A DNA stretch of 64,000 nt from Nansenia antarctica (GCA_963989245.1 OZ022344.1:61524742-61588741); one strand, 5' to 3'; shown: positions 18,501-29,396, numbered from the stretch's first letter. Program-made: numbers and translations. Notes: a model not told the origin generated them from the letters alone.

Positions 18501-21328
18501 CACATGTGTGTGTGAGGAGGAGGAAGACCCGGCAGTTCTCTCTGTCCATGTTCCCCGAGGAGTCGATGAAGCAGAGCTCCCCACTGTGCTTGTTGGTGTG
18601 AAGGCGTTTCATCAGTGGGGAGCATATCGCGATGAGAGGAGCTCCAGCAGAGGAAGTGGTCATCCTGGCACACACTTCTCCACACTTGGTGTTGTACTCC
18701 ACCACCTGTCGTTCCAGAGCTTCCAGCATAGAAGGGCCTTGCTGTGCACCATACTCTCCCCTGCACACCTTTTGGAAGAGTCTGAACAAAAAAATTGTTG
18801 TGAATAAAGTTATAATATGCATGCTGTATACCGTTTCAAACTATACATCCCACTCCACTGCTCATATGTGTTCAAATGTGTGACACATACACAACCATCA
18901 TCAACATAGTATTATACAGTCTTAACCCCAATCATGTGAGGGGTCTTTTGACAATACATACATAATAACTACAATATGATCTTAAAAAAAAGGTGCACCT
19001 TTGGACAAACTGGAGGTCTGGGCAGATCTCTCTGTTCGCTGAGGCATGGACATATCTCTCCCCATACTGCATTTGCAGGTCGTGCTTCAACACACAAAGT
19101 GCTGATGTGGGAGAGTGGCCGATTTCAAAATGCCTCGTCAGGCTCTCAATTGATTCCGTCCCCACATCTCTGTGCCCAAGGGCCTCGGCCACAAACAGGT
19201 TGTGGTTGTGGGTGTTCTTTACCATGACTTCCAATGGGAAGTCAGGCATGTGTCTGTCCTTGCAGCTGTTGACAGAATCATATCAACTTTATGTTAAGTT
19301 TGAGCCAGTGAATGAGGGAATCAGTGGATTGGTGAGGTAACAAGGAGGATGTGGATGAGTTGAAATACTTGGCGTCAACTATCCAAAGTAATGGAGAGCG
19401 TAAAATAGAGGTGAAGAAGGTAGTGCAAGCTGGGTGGAGTGGGTGAAGAAGTGTCTTAAGAATGTTTTGTGACAGAATGCTACCACAATTCTACCACCAA
19501 TAGTGAAAAGGAAAGTTTACACGTGGTGGCATTGTCTGACAAAGAACTAAACAAGAGGCAGAGCTTGGTTTTGGACATGGCAGATAGGAGACAAGCTGGT
19601 AGGGGTAAGGATGCTGGAGATAGAGCTGAAGGAAAAGGCGGAGGCCTAAAAGAAGGTATATGGTGTGGTGAGGGTGGACATGCAGATGGTTGGAGTGAGA
19701 GAAGCTGATACAGGACAGTTTAAAATGGAAAAAAATACTCTGCTAACGAGGATGTTAAGTTTAAGCCAAGGATGAATATAACAACATGATTATCAGCGTA
19801 CAGTAGACCTGCATACATCTCTCAACTCACCGGCTAATCCGCCCACTTAGAGGCTGGCACTGTTTCAGGGTGAGAGACATTGTGGCTGGACAGCATGTGT
19901 TTTTAGATGAAGGTCTCGAATTGGCTGTCATAGACCTCACATCAACATGGTGCTGACACTTGTAGTCCACCTAAACAAAACATTATATTCACTATATAAA
20001 CGTAAAGTGGAAGGAGTTGAGAACCTATGTGAATGCCATCCGCCTGATACGTGACTGTTTGGAGCTGGCACAAGACATTTTAACTGTTACCTTGAAAAGA
20101 ACGCGCTTTGCCAGACATGGAATGGTTCTTTGGACCCTCCATGTTACTCCGGAGTGTTTTGCTGCCTTCACCCACTCCCTTGCCTCGTCCTCTGTCCTGA
20201 CCTGGACTCTAATTTGTGCCTCAAATGAAGCATGATCCCCTGGTGATGGCAGGTCCATGTATTTGCACACATGGTATGTGTGATCAGGGGGTAGCCAACT
20301 CTGCAGATGGAAGCCACAGAGGAAGAAAATACAATTAGTATGGACGGATATACATTGGGACTTTTACCTCATAACCTTATCCTACAATGATGACTTATTG
20401 CGATTCTCATCAGTTCCCTTCTTCCAGTTGCTAGGTTCATAAATAAACACTTTAGGGCTCAATCTGTCAATAACAAGCTAGTACTCAACAATAAGCAATC
20501 CGGTCTTCTCTGGTCATAACTGTCATCATATTTCATATTTACATGCTAACAGCAATGTAATTTGAAGGGCTTGACTTTGTAGCCTACATTATGTGTGAAC
20601 ACATTACTTTTTCCTTGTGATGAGTTCACTTGTCTGAAGGACAAGTAGGCTACAGTACATGAAAAAGCCCTGCTAAACGTTAACGTTATACCTTCAATTG
20701 AGGATATTCCTCCACGTTTTCCCTGACATCTGAGCACACACTGACCTGGCTGAAATAAGTACAAAGTTGAAAGGCGACAGTTATGAATAATCATTAATGA
20801 CACATCAATCTCACAATCTCACAATCTTGTCACATTTTTACCTTGGTGTACTGACTCCAGGGCCAGTGCTACTGACAGTGACAGGGTTCACTGATGGTCT
20901 GTAAATTACCAAGGAGAAGTGTTAGGTTCAAAACGTAGGAGCCTATAACCTAAGTTACACTTTGAACGACTGATCTATTTTGTAATTTGTGGAAAACGGA
21001 CCTTAGGTAAACTAACGTTAAACTTCACCAACAGCGAGGCGGCTAGCTAACTCGTTCAGTCATCTATTTTGTAATTTGTGGAAAACGGACCTTAGGTAAA
21101 CGCACGTTAAACTTCACCAACAGCGAGCTGGCTAGCTAACTCGTTCAGTCATCAAGGCATCTAATCAAATAACCAAAATCATGAATGAAAGACCCAAATA
21201 TGTACTTTGGACTCCAACTAGGACAAGTTCATTCACAATGCACATGGAGTTCATATTTTAACTTTAGAAACGTTGATAAATGAAACCTACGCGGGCGCAG
21301 CATAAGTATGGCAGTCTTGCATCGACAT
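15578..21328 (-). CDS. MULE transposase with SWIM zinc finger, 12 exons, 828 aa
   Basis: Exons by GT-AG sites: 21328-21291, 20898-20842, 20749-20692, 20300-20091, 19970-19831, 19265-18999, 18781-18119, 17986-17668, 17547-17340, 16756-16675, 16232-16147, 15936-15578. They sum to 2487 nt and all phases agree, giving an open 828-aa frame. Residues about 75-200 resemble the FAR1/WRKY-type DNA-binding region of MULE proteins (WRVQRTIP, YKCQHH). The DDE core shows D330 (CFIDSSG), D399/D400 (FLTDDS) and the MULE C-x2-H (CSFH, 420-423). A SWIM finger follows at C608, C610, C619, H621 (CTCPAGQTGAPCRH). The tail is basic. It would bind the TIRs and excise the element. It lies 137 bp inside the right TIR end. 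Weakest points: first exon and the 16.1-16.8 kb exons. Confidence 0.75.
17141..17315 (+). repeat. SINE/LINE-like tail with (ATT)n end
   Basis: The stretch ending in cactttgagcattg, ctctataaatgcaataaatt and an ATT run is the typical 3' tail shape of fish L2-related SINEs. It sits in an intron of the MULE gene. Confidence 0.5.
17618..17654. repeat. (TAG)n microsatellite
   Basis: About 11 copies of agt in the intron between MULE exons 8 and 9. Confidence 0.9.
19340..19740 (+). pseudogene. LINE reverse transcriptase C-terminal scrap (RTE-like)
   Basis: Conceptual translation gives pieces such as VDELKYLASTIQSNGE and VKKVVQAGW followed, after indels, by basic and Gly-rich stretches. These recall the last part of the RT ORF of RTE-type LINEs. 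It is inside an intron of the MULE gene, opposite in strand, and broken by several indels. Confidence 0.5.
20973..21150. repeat. 89-bp direct tandem duplication
   Basis: Two copies (20973-21061 and 21062-21150) of a block starting atctattttgtaatttgtgg, differing at a few bases. It lies in the first-to-second exon intron of the MULE gene, close to the right TIR. Confidence 0.9.
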
Positions 21329-21329
21329 C

Positions 21330-21465
21330 TTGCAGCGAGGAAAGAGATGGAGCACGGTTTCCATAGGGACGCAGCCTGGGGGCGGCGAGTCGAGCCCGCT
21401 GGGCGCGCGGCGGGCGTGGCGGAGGGCGTGGTCTACCCCAACTCGGGTGGGAATCGTTAGGACGC
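21330..21465 (-). repeat. MULE right terminal inverted repeat region
   Basis: Outer 20 bp (21446-21465) are the exact reverse complement of 14686-14705. The GC-rich inner part (around 21380-21440) matches the left end loosely. The putative first ATG of the transposase is at 21328, just inside. Confidence 0.75.
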
Positions 21466-21467
21466 AG

Positions 21468-22647
21468 TCTGGAATGGATAGAATCACAGTAGAAGAGAAC
21501 ATGAGTGCAAAACTGAGAGAATAGTGATTTGAAATGTACCATTAACTTATTTAACCATGCAATAGCACCAGAAAGGTCAAACAACATAATGGTAATGTAT
21601 TAAATAAAATAAAAAACATTTATAACTAGCACTGAGAGAATAGTGATTTGAAATGTACCATTAACTAATTTAACCATGCAATAGCACCAGAAAGGTCAAA
21701 CAACATAATGGTAATGTATTAAATAAATAAAAAACATTCATAACTAGCACTGGTAAGATTCACTCATCAGAGAAACATATTCACAGCTTCTGTATAGAGA
21801 ATCTCTCTCACGACTTACCTAATCATATTTCTCAGAAGAATGTATTTTCCTCTGGATGGCCTTGTCTTTGGATAGGAGATCCATGAACTCATGACAGGGA
21901 AGGTTGATGTTTGTCTTGACAGTAAGCATGGCCTTGACTGTGTCCACTGTGAATCTATTCCTACTATCAGTCCATATATCATTCATAAGAGAGCCCTGTT
22001 ACTTGTATAATATTATAATATAATTTAAACAATGAAAAGACTAATGCAAAATCAACTCATTTTATATGTAAAGTAAAATAGACCAGTAATCCACACAAAG
22101 AAATCAGGGTATTATTATGTTGTTTCCATAACTTTTCTTAAAACAGAAGATGCTGTTAAAGTGTCAATTGTAAATGACCATAATCATCATGGAAAAAAAG
22201 TAAACTCCTCATTATTCTCACTTTACAAACACACTTATTGTAACAAAGGGGACTTTATATTTCATAGAATATCAGATTTGTTCTAAATATGGATTTAAAA
22301 CATTTTCAAACATTAATTAATATGTCGGTAACAGGGTTGACGAAACAGACTTAAGCATGTTGATTATCTGAAAATAAATAAATAAGATACCCTGAGATGG
22401 CACGTCATTTTTTTCTAAGAGGTGAGGATCTACTTCATCCAAAAAGGGGCTTAAACTTTTAAATCAAATACTCCGAAAACCAAACATTAAAAATGGAAAA
22501 TGGCACGTTTTCGTATAATGACCCATAGGTGATTACCAGCAAGACAAACAACATAACACAACGCAAAGCACTCAGCTAGTACAAGCACAACCCAGTCCTA
22601 AACAAAATAAAGTAAATTCAAACATACTAAAATGCAGTATCTCCAGG
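21468..22647 (-). repeat. 1.1 kb repeat, inverted partner of 54608-55676
   Basis: Read on the minus strand it matches 54608-55676 nearly base for base, including a terminal hAT exon. This copy differs by an internal tandem duplication of about 119 bp (21512-21630 and 21631-21748) that the other copy lacks. Confidence 0.85.
21819..21986 (-). pseudogene. last exon of a hAT-type (ZBED-like) transposase
   Basis: 55 codons plus stop: a segment with NDIWTDSRNRFTVDTVKAML and ending KIHSSEKYD, the style of the extreme C-terminus of ZBED/hAT proteins. An acceptor-like GTAACAG lies just upstream and extends the frame to GSLMNDIW. The rest of the protein is not present nearby. Confidence 0.55.
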
Positions 22648-24392
22648 GTCCGTGTATGTTTTGTCAGTTCGATATTCCTTTTGAAAACGAAAACGGATTG
22701 ACTTGTCAGTGACGTCATACGAGAGAATTCTATTTTCTGTTCCTCTTTGAATCGGCACACTCCAGCCAGGTGGGCGTTGACAAGGAGGGGGTTCGTTCGG
22801 ACTTTTCCAAGTTAAAATACAGGGGTTGTACCGAAAACATTTGTGCCGTTACTGTTAGCTGACAAGCTAACATTAGCATTAGCGGTGCATATTTCTGCTA
22901 TGTAAACTACTTCCTTATGAATAAATACGTTAGATTACAGCACGTTAGCTATAGCAGATTACGTCACACCTATACGCTATAGTGTTATATGTATTCATAA
23001 TAGAGGTGTTAACGTTACTTTGGGTGTTTTGGTGTGGATTAATTTAGCTTTAACAAGCACCATGGCTTGGACGCAATGATTAACAATGATAGCTAGAAAC
23101 CGTATTAACCTTATGTAGGCTAGCCTACCTCACAACCTGCTAAGCAGCTTATGTCCTACTGTGTGCATTCATGTTATGGAGCTGTCTGGAGCTGTCTAAT
23201 GGGCAGCCTGGATCCTGCCAGATTTCACAGTAGCTAAATATTAGTTTCCTCAATCCTGATTCTACCAGAGTGAACCGGTCTCACTAATTCATCATGAATA
23301 TCATCTGTGCTACATGCCAAGTCAATAACATTCCAGCTGAACCTTCTAATGTCTTAACGTCTGTGTGGTCTATATTTTCAGACAACCACCAATCTCTCCT
23401 CACTGTCTCCTCACTGTCTGAGGCCCCAACTATCATAGGGGTTAGACTCCTAACCCTGTCTGCAAGTGGACTCTGAAGGTCCTGTGTAAAGGTGAGACAT
23501 GGAGAAAGGCATGGACACACACAGGCAAACACACACACACACTATCACATGATTGCATACACAATGTTTACATTTGTAAAGCACTAATGTCTATTCCATG
23601 AAGATAAGAGTCTGAGGAGGGAATCATCATCAATGCTTCTCTCCTCTGCTTGTCTGACAGCTCCCAATAGCAGGTCATGTGGTGCAGAGGCAGGGCCTGT
23701 GAACCACCACACCTTCAGCTGGATTCAGGTGAAGAACAGTCACAAGCAGAGCTGTAGATCATCAGCAGCAGCCAAGGGAGAGCCTTCTTCTTCCTCCATC
23801 TCTCGCAGAGCAGAGCAGAATGGCTACTCGTATTCTCAATAAGTCTAACGCCTTTGAAAGTAATCATGAAGTTCACATCCCACAGGGCAAACCATGTAAT
23901 ATTAAGAATTTCCATCGAGCTGTACTTCTCCATGTTATTGTTACTCATAAGGCCAAGCCCTGGGTATGACTGGTAAATACATGTGGCCAACACATCTCAC
24001 CAGATTACTTTTATTTGACTATTACTCACCACAAAAGCATTCATACATCGTTTTTCATTTGAACTCAGCATTTAATTGAATATATTTTGTTTGCAATCTT
24101 ATTTATTGCAATTTCATCTGTTGTAGTGTGGGAAATGTAGTTCATGTTTAATTCACATTACATGGGACCCCTCACCTTGGTCACAATCTCTTTGATTCTC
24201 CACCATTGAGATAAAGGAATTCAGAGTATGTATAAACTACCATGGCAATAAACTGATTCTGATTTAAGCTTGTAGGCTGCAGTTTTTCAGACAACCTGCT
24301 ACAGTAGGCTATGGCTAGTGCACTCTTACGCTAAGTAGTGTGTAGTAATGTATGTAAATGTATAATAAATCCACGTGTTTACAGTTATGTAC
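22648..24392. other. unassigned intergenic DNA
   Basis: No ORF with recognisable content. It includes a short CA run (23527-23543) and, near 24230-24268, a tail-like caataaactgattctgattt typical of fish retroposon ends. Confidence 0.4.
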
Positions 24393-24402
24393 TTTATTTA
24401 TT
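24393..24402 (-). terminator. polyadenylation signal of the RING gene
   Basis: The minus strand reads AATAAATAAA about 70-80 nt past the RING gene stop, well placed for 3' end formation. Confidence 0.5.
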
Positions 24403-24458
24403 CCGTAATAAACCTCACAAAATATTTATCTTCATCAGTTTGATTATTTCCTGCTCTG

Positions 24459-24519
24459 CAGTTACTGGGCTCTCAGAGGTGCTGGATGACCTCCAGCACC
24501 TCTGATAGCCCAGTAACTG
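24459..24519. repeat. 27-bp inverted repeat hairpin over the RING gene stop codon
   Basis: Arms 24459-24485 and 24493-24519 are complementary except for one base, with a 7-nt loop (24486-24492). The hairpin covers the last codons and the TGA at 24473-24475. Confidence 0.9.
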
Positions 24520-27500
24520 TAACAATTTTGTCACTGGTTATGGCAGACCTGCATTTTATGCAGTGCGGGTTCGTTTCCATGGCCTGGTTCACACAGGCCT
24601 GGCAGCCAACCAGGCTGCGGCAGCACAATGCCATTGTTGGCACCTGCATCAGACCTGTAACAAGTAAAACAGACAACATAGTACATCTTAGTACATTCAG
24701 TCCAACTGACTACTACTGCACACTCTATCACCTGGGCCAACACCAGATAACACGTGAAGAACACCCTGTCAATATGATAGACGATGACAATTGACTCTTG
24801 CTTATATGATAACAGCTGACTCTGCACAACTGTATACTTCAATGTTATTTAATTGCACTGCCTATATCACACATACAGACACACTGTGATTGGATGGGAA
24901 GTAGAACAAGATCAAATTGAGAGACTGCTAGACTACAGATAATAAATCACCAGTTTGGATGTGCACCGTGGACTGGAAAGACGAACTAATTAGGGCTGAT
25001 CAAAGCAGTGACAAGAATTCCAATTTACCTGTACCTGCACTAGTTATTGGCAAGAATAAACTTTTGATTTCTATTTATAAGCTGGGCAGATGTGTAGGAG
25101 TTTCAACCTTGAAGCCTATTCTAGGCCGGAATTCAAATCTCTTTATCACTTGCACTTTTTGCTTGATAGTACACCTGTTTGATGAAAATGCTCACAGACT
25201 CCACTCCCCTGCCCTGCTACAGCACCTGCCACTGCAGTTGGTTGGGATTGATCACCAGACTCCTCCCATTCACCATCAACAGTTTTTGGCTGTTCACTCT
25301 ATTTTTGAGACCCTCATGACATGCACATGTGTGACTAACCGTGGCAGATGCAGCACTTGAATGCCTCTTTAAGGGCTGCTTCCTGCTGTGGGGCCAATGT
25401 ATGACGCAGCCCGGCCACCTGCTGGATCCTGTCCAGCGCTGCAGGTAGGCAGTCTGCCGCCAGGACCACCTCCTCGATCTTCGCAGCCACCCCATCCAGT
25501 GCAACCGCCTCCTCGTTCCTCCTGGCTGGCCTTGGTATATAATGGCCCAATGTGAATAATATTAACTACTGTATGCTTTCATCTGCATACAAAAAGTCAC
25601 TTTCACCATTACAATAAAGAACACATTACAATGGTGGGTGGAGCAACCAAGTAGTATATTTTTGCTTTTTACTACTGTACAGTGTATTACTACTTGAGTG
25701 TTCTTATATCTAGCATGTTTTTTTTAAGTACTACACCATCAAGTGGATCCCTTATACCTCTTATTTGACTAAATACTATGTTAGTATGCAACACTCACCC
25801 CATCCTCCTCCTCTTAGCTCTGGTGAGCTCCTCATGTTTCTCTTTAGGGAGAGCAAAAATCTTTCTTGAACTCGGCCTCCAGAAGTCGATCCCTGCAAAG
25901 ACATCAGATTTTAAACACATCAGTCATCGATCTGAGTGTACAATACACGTCAAATCATTAGAGGCACGCTGGACAGAAAGGAATGACAATGGCTGGGTTT
26001 CCCGATAAAGAACCTTAAGGAACCCTTCTTAAGCTTCCCTTTGCATGGGAGTTATGAAGTACTCTGGAGTTAAGTGCTTCTTAACTCGTTTGGGAAACCC
26101 AGCCAATGTCTCTTCAAATCAAGCACTTAACTGGATGGATTCGCACTAATCTTAAATTATCATGAACAGTGTCTTTCATTAAGACAATGGGCTCTATATT
26201 CGTACCGGGGCTAAGTCCTAAAATTGATGTGGGGGGTGGGGGCTCCGCTATGTGTTGCAGTCCCCCCCCCAGCATCCCTCTGGACAATCCAATCTAGCAT
26301 CAACTTTAGGACTTAGCCCTTAGCCCCGGTACGAATATAGAGGCCAATGTCTATAGAGGCCAATAATCATGAAAACAATGTCTTTCAGTAAGATCTGATC
26401 CTCAATGTCTTCAACCAAGTCTGCAGCATTCACTAAGACATGTCATCATTCACTCTACACTACACACCACTATGTCACTTTCTGCTGGCAATAGCAAACA
26501 AGGCTGTCTGCTCTACCTATTACAGAACTTACCTTGCGTAGCCTGACTGTCAACAATCAGGCAGCCCTGGCAGACAGTGAGGACAATGTCCTCTGTGGTC
26601 CCCATGGCTGCCTTTGCTTTTTCGGCCACATGAGTGACCGTTGAGTCACTTGGGCTGAATGTGATCTGGATGACATTGTTGGGATAGAGCTGTCCCCCCT
26701 CAACAACTCCAGCTATTATTTTTCTGTAGAGTTAACACACACGCACCAAGAAAGTACTTTAAGCCTAACAGCTTCATTTAAACTTTTTTCAGACAGTCTA
26801 ATGTAGCTGAGTGATGGTGCAAATGTATAAGTATTGGTGGTACCATCATGATGGCCACTGAAAATTATTCATATTAAAATTGTAACCTATTAGCAAGGCC
26901 TACCTAATTTTGTTATTAAAAGCCTTTGTTTGACTTGGACTACTGAAAAAACCTTACCGTATGTATGTTTTGGGAGGTCTTGAGCTTGCAGTCGGAGGGC
27001 CAGTGGGAGTTAAGGTAGATGGATTTAAAAATCCAAAGCGGCCAGGGGAAGGAGAGGGAGGAGTGGAGGTAGAGGGGGGAGGGGAGGGAACAGGAGCAGG
27101 ACTGAGGTGTGAGGAGGATGGTGGGACGTTGTCCCCCATTACACTGAAGGTACGTCCTGACACACCCAGGGCATAGGAGCAGAAGCGCCCTTCCTCAGGG
27201 AAAAGGGTGATCCCCGCTTCATCCACAAGGTGAATACTCTCTGATGTCACCTGTGTTTAAAAAAACATCTTGGTGAGCTTACTAATTATTAATAATCACC
27301 CATCCAACCACTAAATTTAAAATTGCATTCTTATTGGCGATCATACAACAACAGTTAAAGCACACACTTGTTCTTTGTAGCTTTTCCCACAATGGGACAC
27401 CGACAGCCCAGCCATGTCTGGGAAAAATCATCCTCCCTCCACCTCCAGTGTGGAGCCTACACGTGTCTCGTCCAGCGCACACACACTGGAGGTGGCATCC

Positions 27501-27860
27501 CATGACTTTTCAGAGACCGTCTATTATATGTATGCATTTATTTCGATTGTTTCGATTATTGGTTAAAGTATACTCGGGTTATTGGTGCTAGCGATAAGTA
27601 GGGTATGCAGTACCACGCGCCACGAGAAGCTAATACCACGAGCCGATATGGGCTCTACATATATAGGGCAATATGAAGTGAGCTAGGCCTATCATCTGTA
27701 CAATTTTAGCATCTGGCCTGTAGCTCTAGCATTAATAATCTGCCAAATGTAGGACTACTGTACAAACCTTGAATAGGAATGCTAGGTTCCTGATGGTGCA
27801 GTCAACATCATTTAATTTATTAGTCTGGCCACCCTTCACAAAAACGTAGCTGTCTGACAT
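24473..27860 (-). CDS. six-exon RING-finger protein, 347 aa, function unknown
   Basis: Exons 27860-27768, 27250-26958, 26723-26533, 25892-25799, 25530-25340 and 24654-24473 join at GT-AG sites with consistent phases (1044 nt, ATG to TGA). The N-terminal half (MSDSYVFVKGG; GITLFPEEGRF; GRTFSVMGDNV) is unfamiliar, followed by a Ser/Pro-rich stretch at about residues 75-125. After a short basic segment (AKRRRMG) and a possible helix comes a C-terminal RING finger split by the last intron: CCIC, CCR, CQAC and CIKC supply the metal ligands. A RING of this shape suggests a ubiquitin E3 ligase; substrate unknown. Two foldback repeats lie in intron 3. Part of the gene is duplicated at 29.4-30.15 kb. 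Whether it is a host gene or carried by a TE cannot be told. Confidence 0.7.
25990..26105. mobile_element. foldback MITE in RING gene intron
   Basis: Ends tggctgggtttccc and gggaaacccagcca are exact reverse complements around about 115 bp. Short size, palindromic ends and intronic position fit a MITE. TSD not resolved. Confidence 0.6.
26185..26349. mobile_element. foldback MITE with ~38-bp arms in RING gene intron
   Basis: The left arm ctctatattcgtaccggggc (then taagtcctaaa) recurs inverted at the right end, where a 7-bp duplication (agccctt) is inserted. The loop has C and G homopolymers. No coding capacity. Confidence 0.7.
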
Positions 27861-28086
27861 GGTGACTGGAGAGAATGGAACACATGGTCCAGCTGTTTTT
27901 ATAAGGTCCCGGCTTGAGTGATCTCGAGAGATCTCTGTCCAAGATGCCAATTGGCTACCCAACTTTTTTTTAATTTTACCACCCAAAACTTTGATAGGTT
28001 ACTGTTATACGGTACCTCCATGGGTTACAGTGAAACACCAGTAGGCCAACTTATTATCTAATCTCTTTATATTGCTATGGGTAATT

Positions 28087-28320
28087 AAATAAATAAATGA
28101 CCAACAACAAGGATCATGCATTTGTGGAATGCGGCCCAAAAATATTTGCCAAAATCCCCTATATTCTTCTGTTGGTAGGCCTACCTATATAAACATATAA
28201 TCATCTCAATGTATAATATGTGTTTTTAAGGGTTCGTAATATCAAAATTAACCTTGCTGTACTGTATAGCGGACACATAATGGACTGTACTCAATATAAT
28301 TTCCAAGGCTAAACATGATT
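28087..28320. other. unassigned DNA upstream of the RING gene
   Basis: AT-rich; no gene or repeat recognised. It lies upstream of the RING gene ATG and could hold its promoter. Confidence 0.3.
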
Positions 28321-28322
28321 TC

Positions 28323-28500
28323 CACTACCACTGTACTAGACAACACTTCTAGTATCAACTGAGTTTCAACCATCAGTCATATGAACAATTATTGCCACTG
28401 TGACTGGAGGACACAGTAAAGGGTCAATAATGATTTGTTTCATGGTTGAAATTCAATTGATATCTATACTAGAAGTGTTGTGTTAGTACAATGGTAGTAC
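28323..28500. mobile_element. foldback MITE with ~45-bp arms
   Basis: Arms around 28323-28372 and 28442-28500 are inverted copies (caacacttctagtat / atactagaagtgttg and tttcaacca / tggttgaaa) with small differences. Non-coding loop. Confidence 0.6.
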
Positions 28501-28514
28501 AAATATGTTGTGTA

Positions 28515-28658
28515 CAGTTCAGCTGCCCGATTTGTCTGGATCCATAGAAGGATCCGGTGACCACTGCCTGTGGACACAGCTACTGTATGGGCTGTATTAA
28601 GGACTGCTGGGATCAGGATGATCAGAAGCATGTGTACAGCTGCCCCCAGGGCAGACAC
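28515..28658 (+). pseudogene. finTRIM-type RING finger fragment
   Basis: One plus-strand frame reads FSCPICLDP, stop, KDPVTTACGHSYCMGCI, then CWDQDDQKHVYSCPQ: the C3HC4 RING of fish TRIM (finTRIM) E3 ligases used in antiviral innate immunity. An in-frame TAG at 28545-28547 and loss of the last zinc-binding cysteine (CPQGR instead of CPQCR) make it non-functional. No B-box, coiled coil or B30.2 follows. It starts next to a foldback MITE and ends at unrelated repeat DNA. Confidence 0.8.
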
Positions 28659-28975
28659 ATTAGATTAGATTAGATTCACTTTATTTTCATTATGTAACGG
28701 GGCTGGGGCAGCCCTAAAGCTTTCCAACACCCCTGCCTTCTAAGAGGATACTGTTGAGGAGCCAACCAAGGTTACCCAGACAACACCCAGAGACCAGGAA
28801 CAGTCCACAATGAATCTTTATTAAAAGGAATTACAAAAGCTAATTAAAAATAGAGTCTTTAAAAACAACAGAGTCCAATGGGATGGGGTAATCCGATGGA
28901 GTCTCGACTCTGGCTCCCCCCAGGGTTAACTCCCGGCCGTATCCCGTCGGTCAAGGACCCTAAGGTCCGGCACGG
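28659..28975. other. repeat-like DNA, possible LTR part
   Basis: A TTAGA run (28660-28675) followed by tgtaacggggctgggg and a GC-rich stretch. The opening tgtaacgggg and later aatctttattaa are compatible with an LTR, but no partner LTR or coding part is present, so I leave it unassigned. Confidence 0.3.
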
Positions 28976-29388
28976 CTCTATCCCGGCGTGGCGCCAATGG
29001 TCTCGCTGCGGACAGGAGGGAGAGGGACTCAACAGGTGGTATGTAGACGACAGTCACTCTCACGGTGCGCCCCTCCACTAACTCCCAGCTACGCTAGACC
29101 ATAGGGTTAGCCCTCGATCTCCAAAATAATACAACTCAAAACTTCAAAAAGATACTTAAAACTAAATGATCAAAGAAAACCACACAACTGTCGAGAAGAC
29201 AGAAATAATAAACCACACAAATAAGGAGCTTGCCACTAGCTCGTCATAAACAACACTACTCAAAAGAATAGACACACCAAGCAAAAGCAAAATAAAGTTT
29301 CACAAGAAACACCGGAGAGGCTAACCCTAGAACACTATGTAGGGTGTTCACACATATAATTTTGCTTTCACTTTAGATTAAAATAAAG
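28976..29388. repeat. direct repeat X, left copy
   Basis: The block starting ctctatcccggcgtggcgcc and ending near ttttgctttcactttagatt recurs at 30155-30577, offset 1179 bp. The right copy has a 10-bp insertion near its end. The pair brackets a piece of the RING gene. Confidence 0.85.
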
Positions 29389-29396
29389 GAGCAGGA

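Larger units (their letters stand above)
14686..21465 (-). mobile_element. Mutator-like (MULE) DNA transposon with TIRs, 6.8 kb
   Basis: The left end gcgtcctaacgattcccacc (14686-14705) is repeated exactly in inverted form at the right end (21446-21465). The GC-rich similarity continues inward for some 80 bp (cgccacgcc...cagcgggctcg on both sides). Immediate flanks agcctggag (14677-14685) and agtctggaa (21466-21474) match at 7 of 9 bases, the right size for a MULE target duplication but diverged. Between the ends lies one 12-exon transposase gene on the minus strand. Size, TIRs, TSD length and gene content agree with an autonomous MULE. Introns contain an RTE-like LINE scrap and a SINE-like tail. 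Confidence 0.8.
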
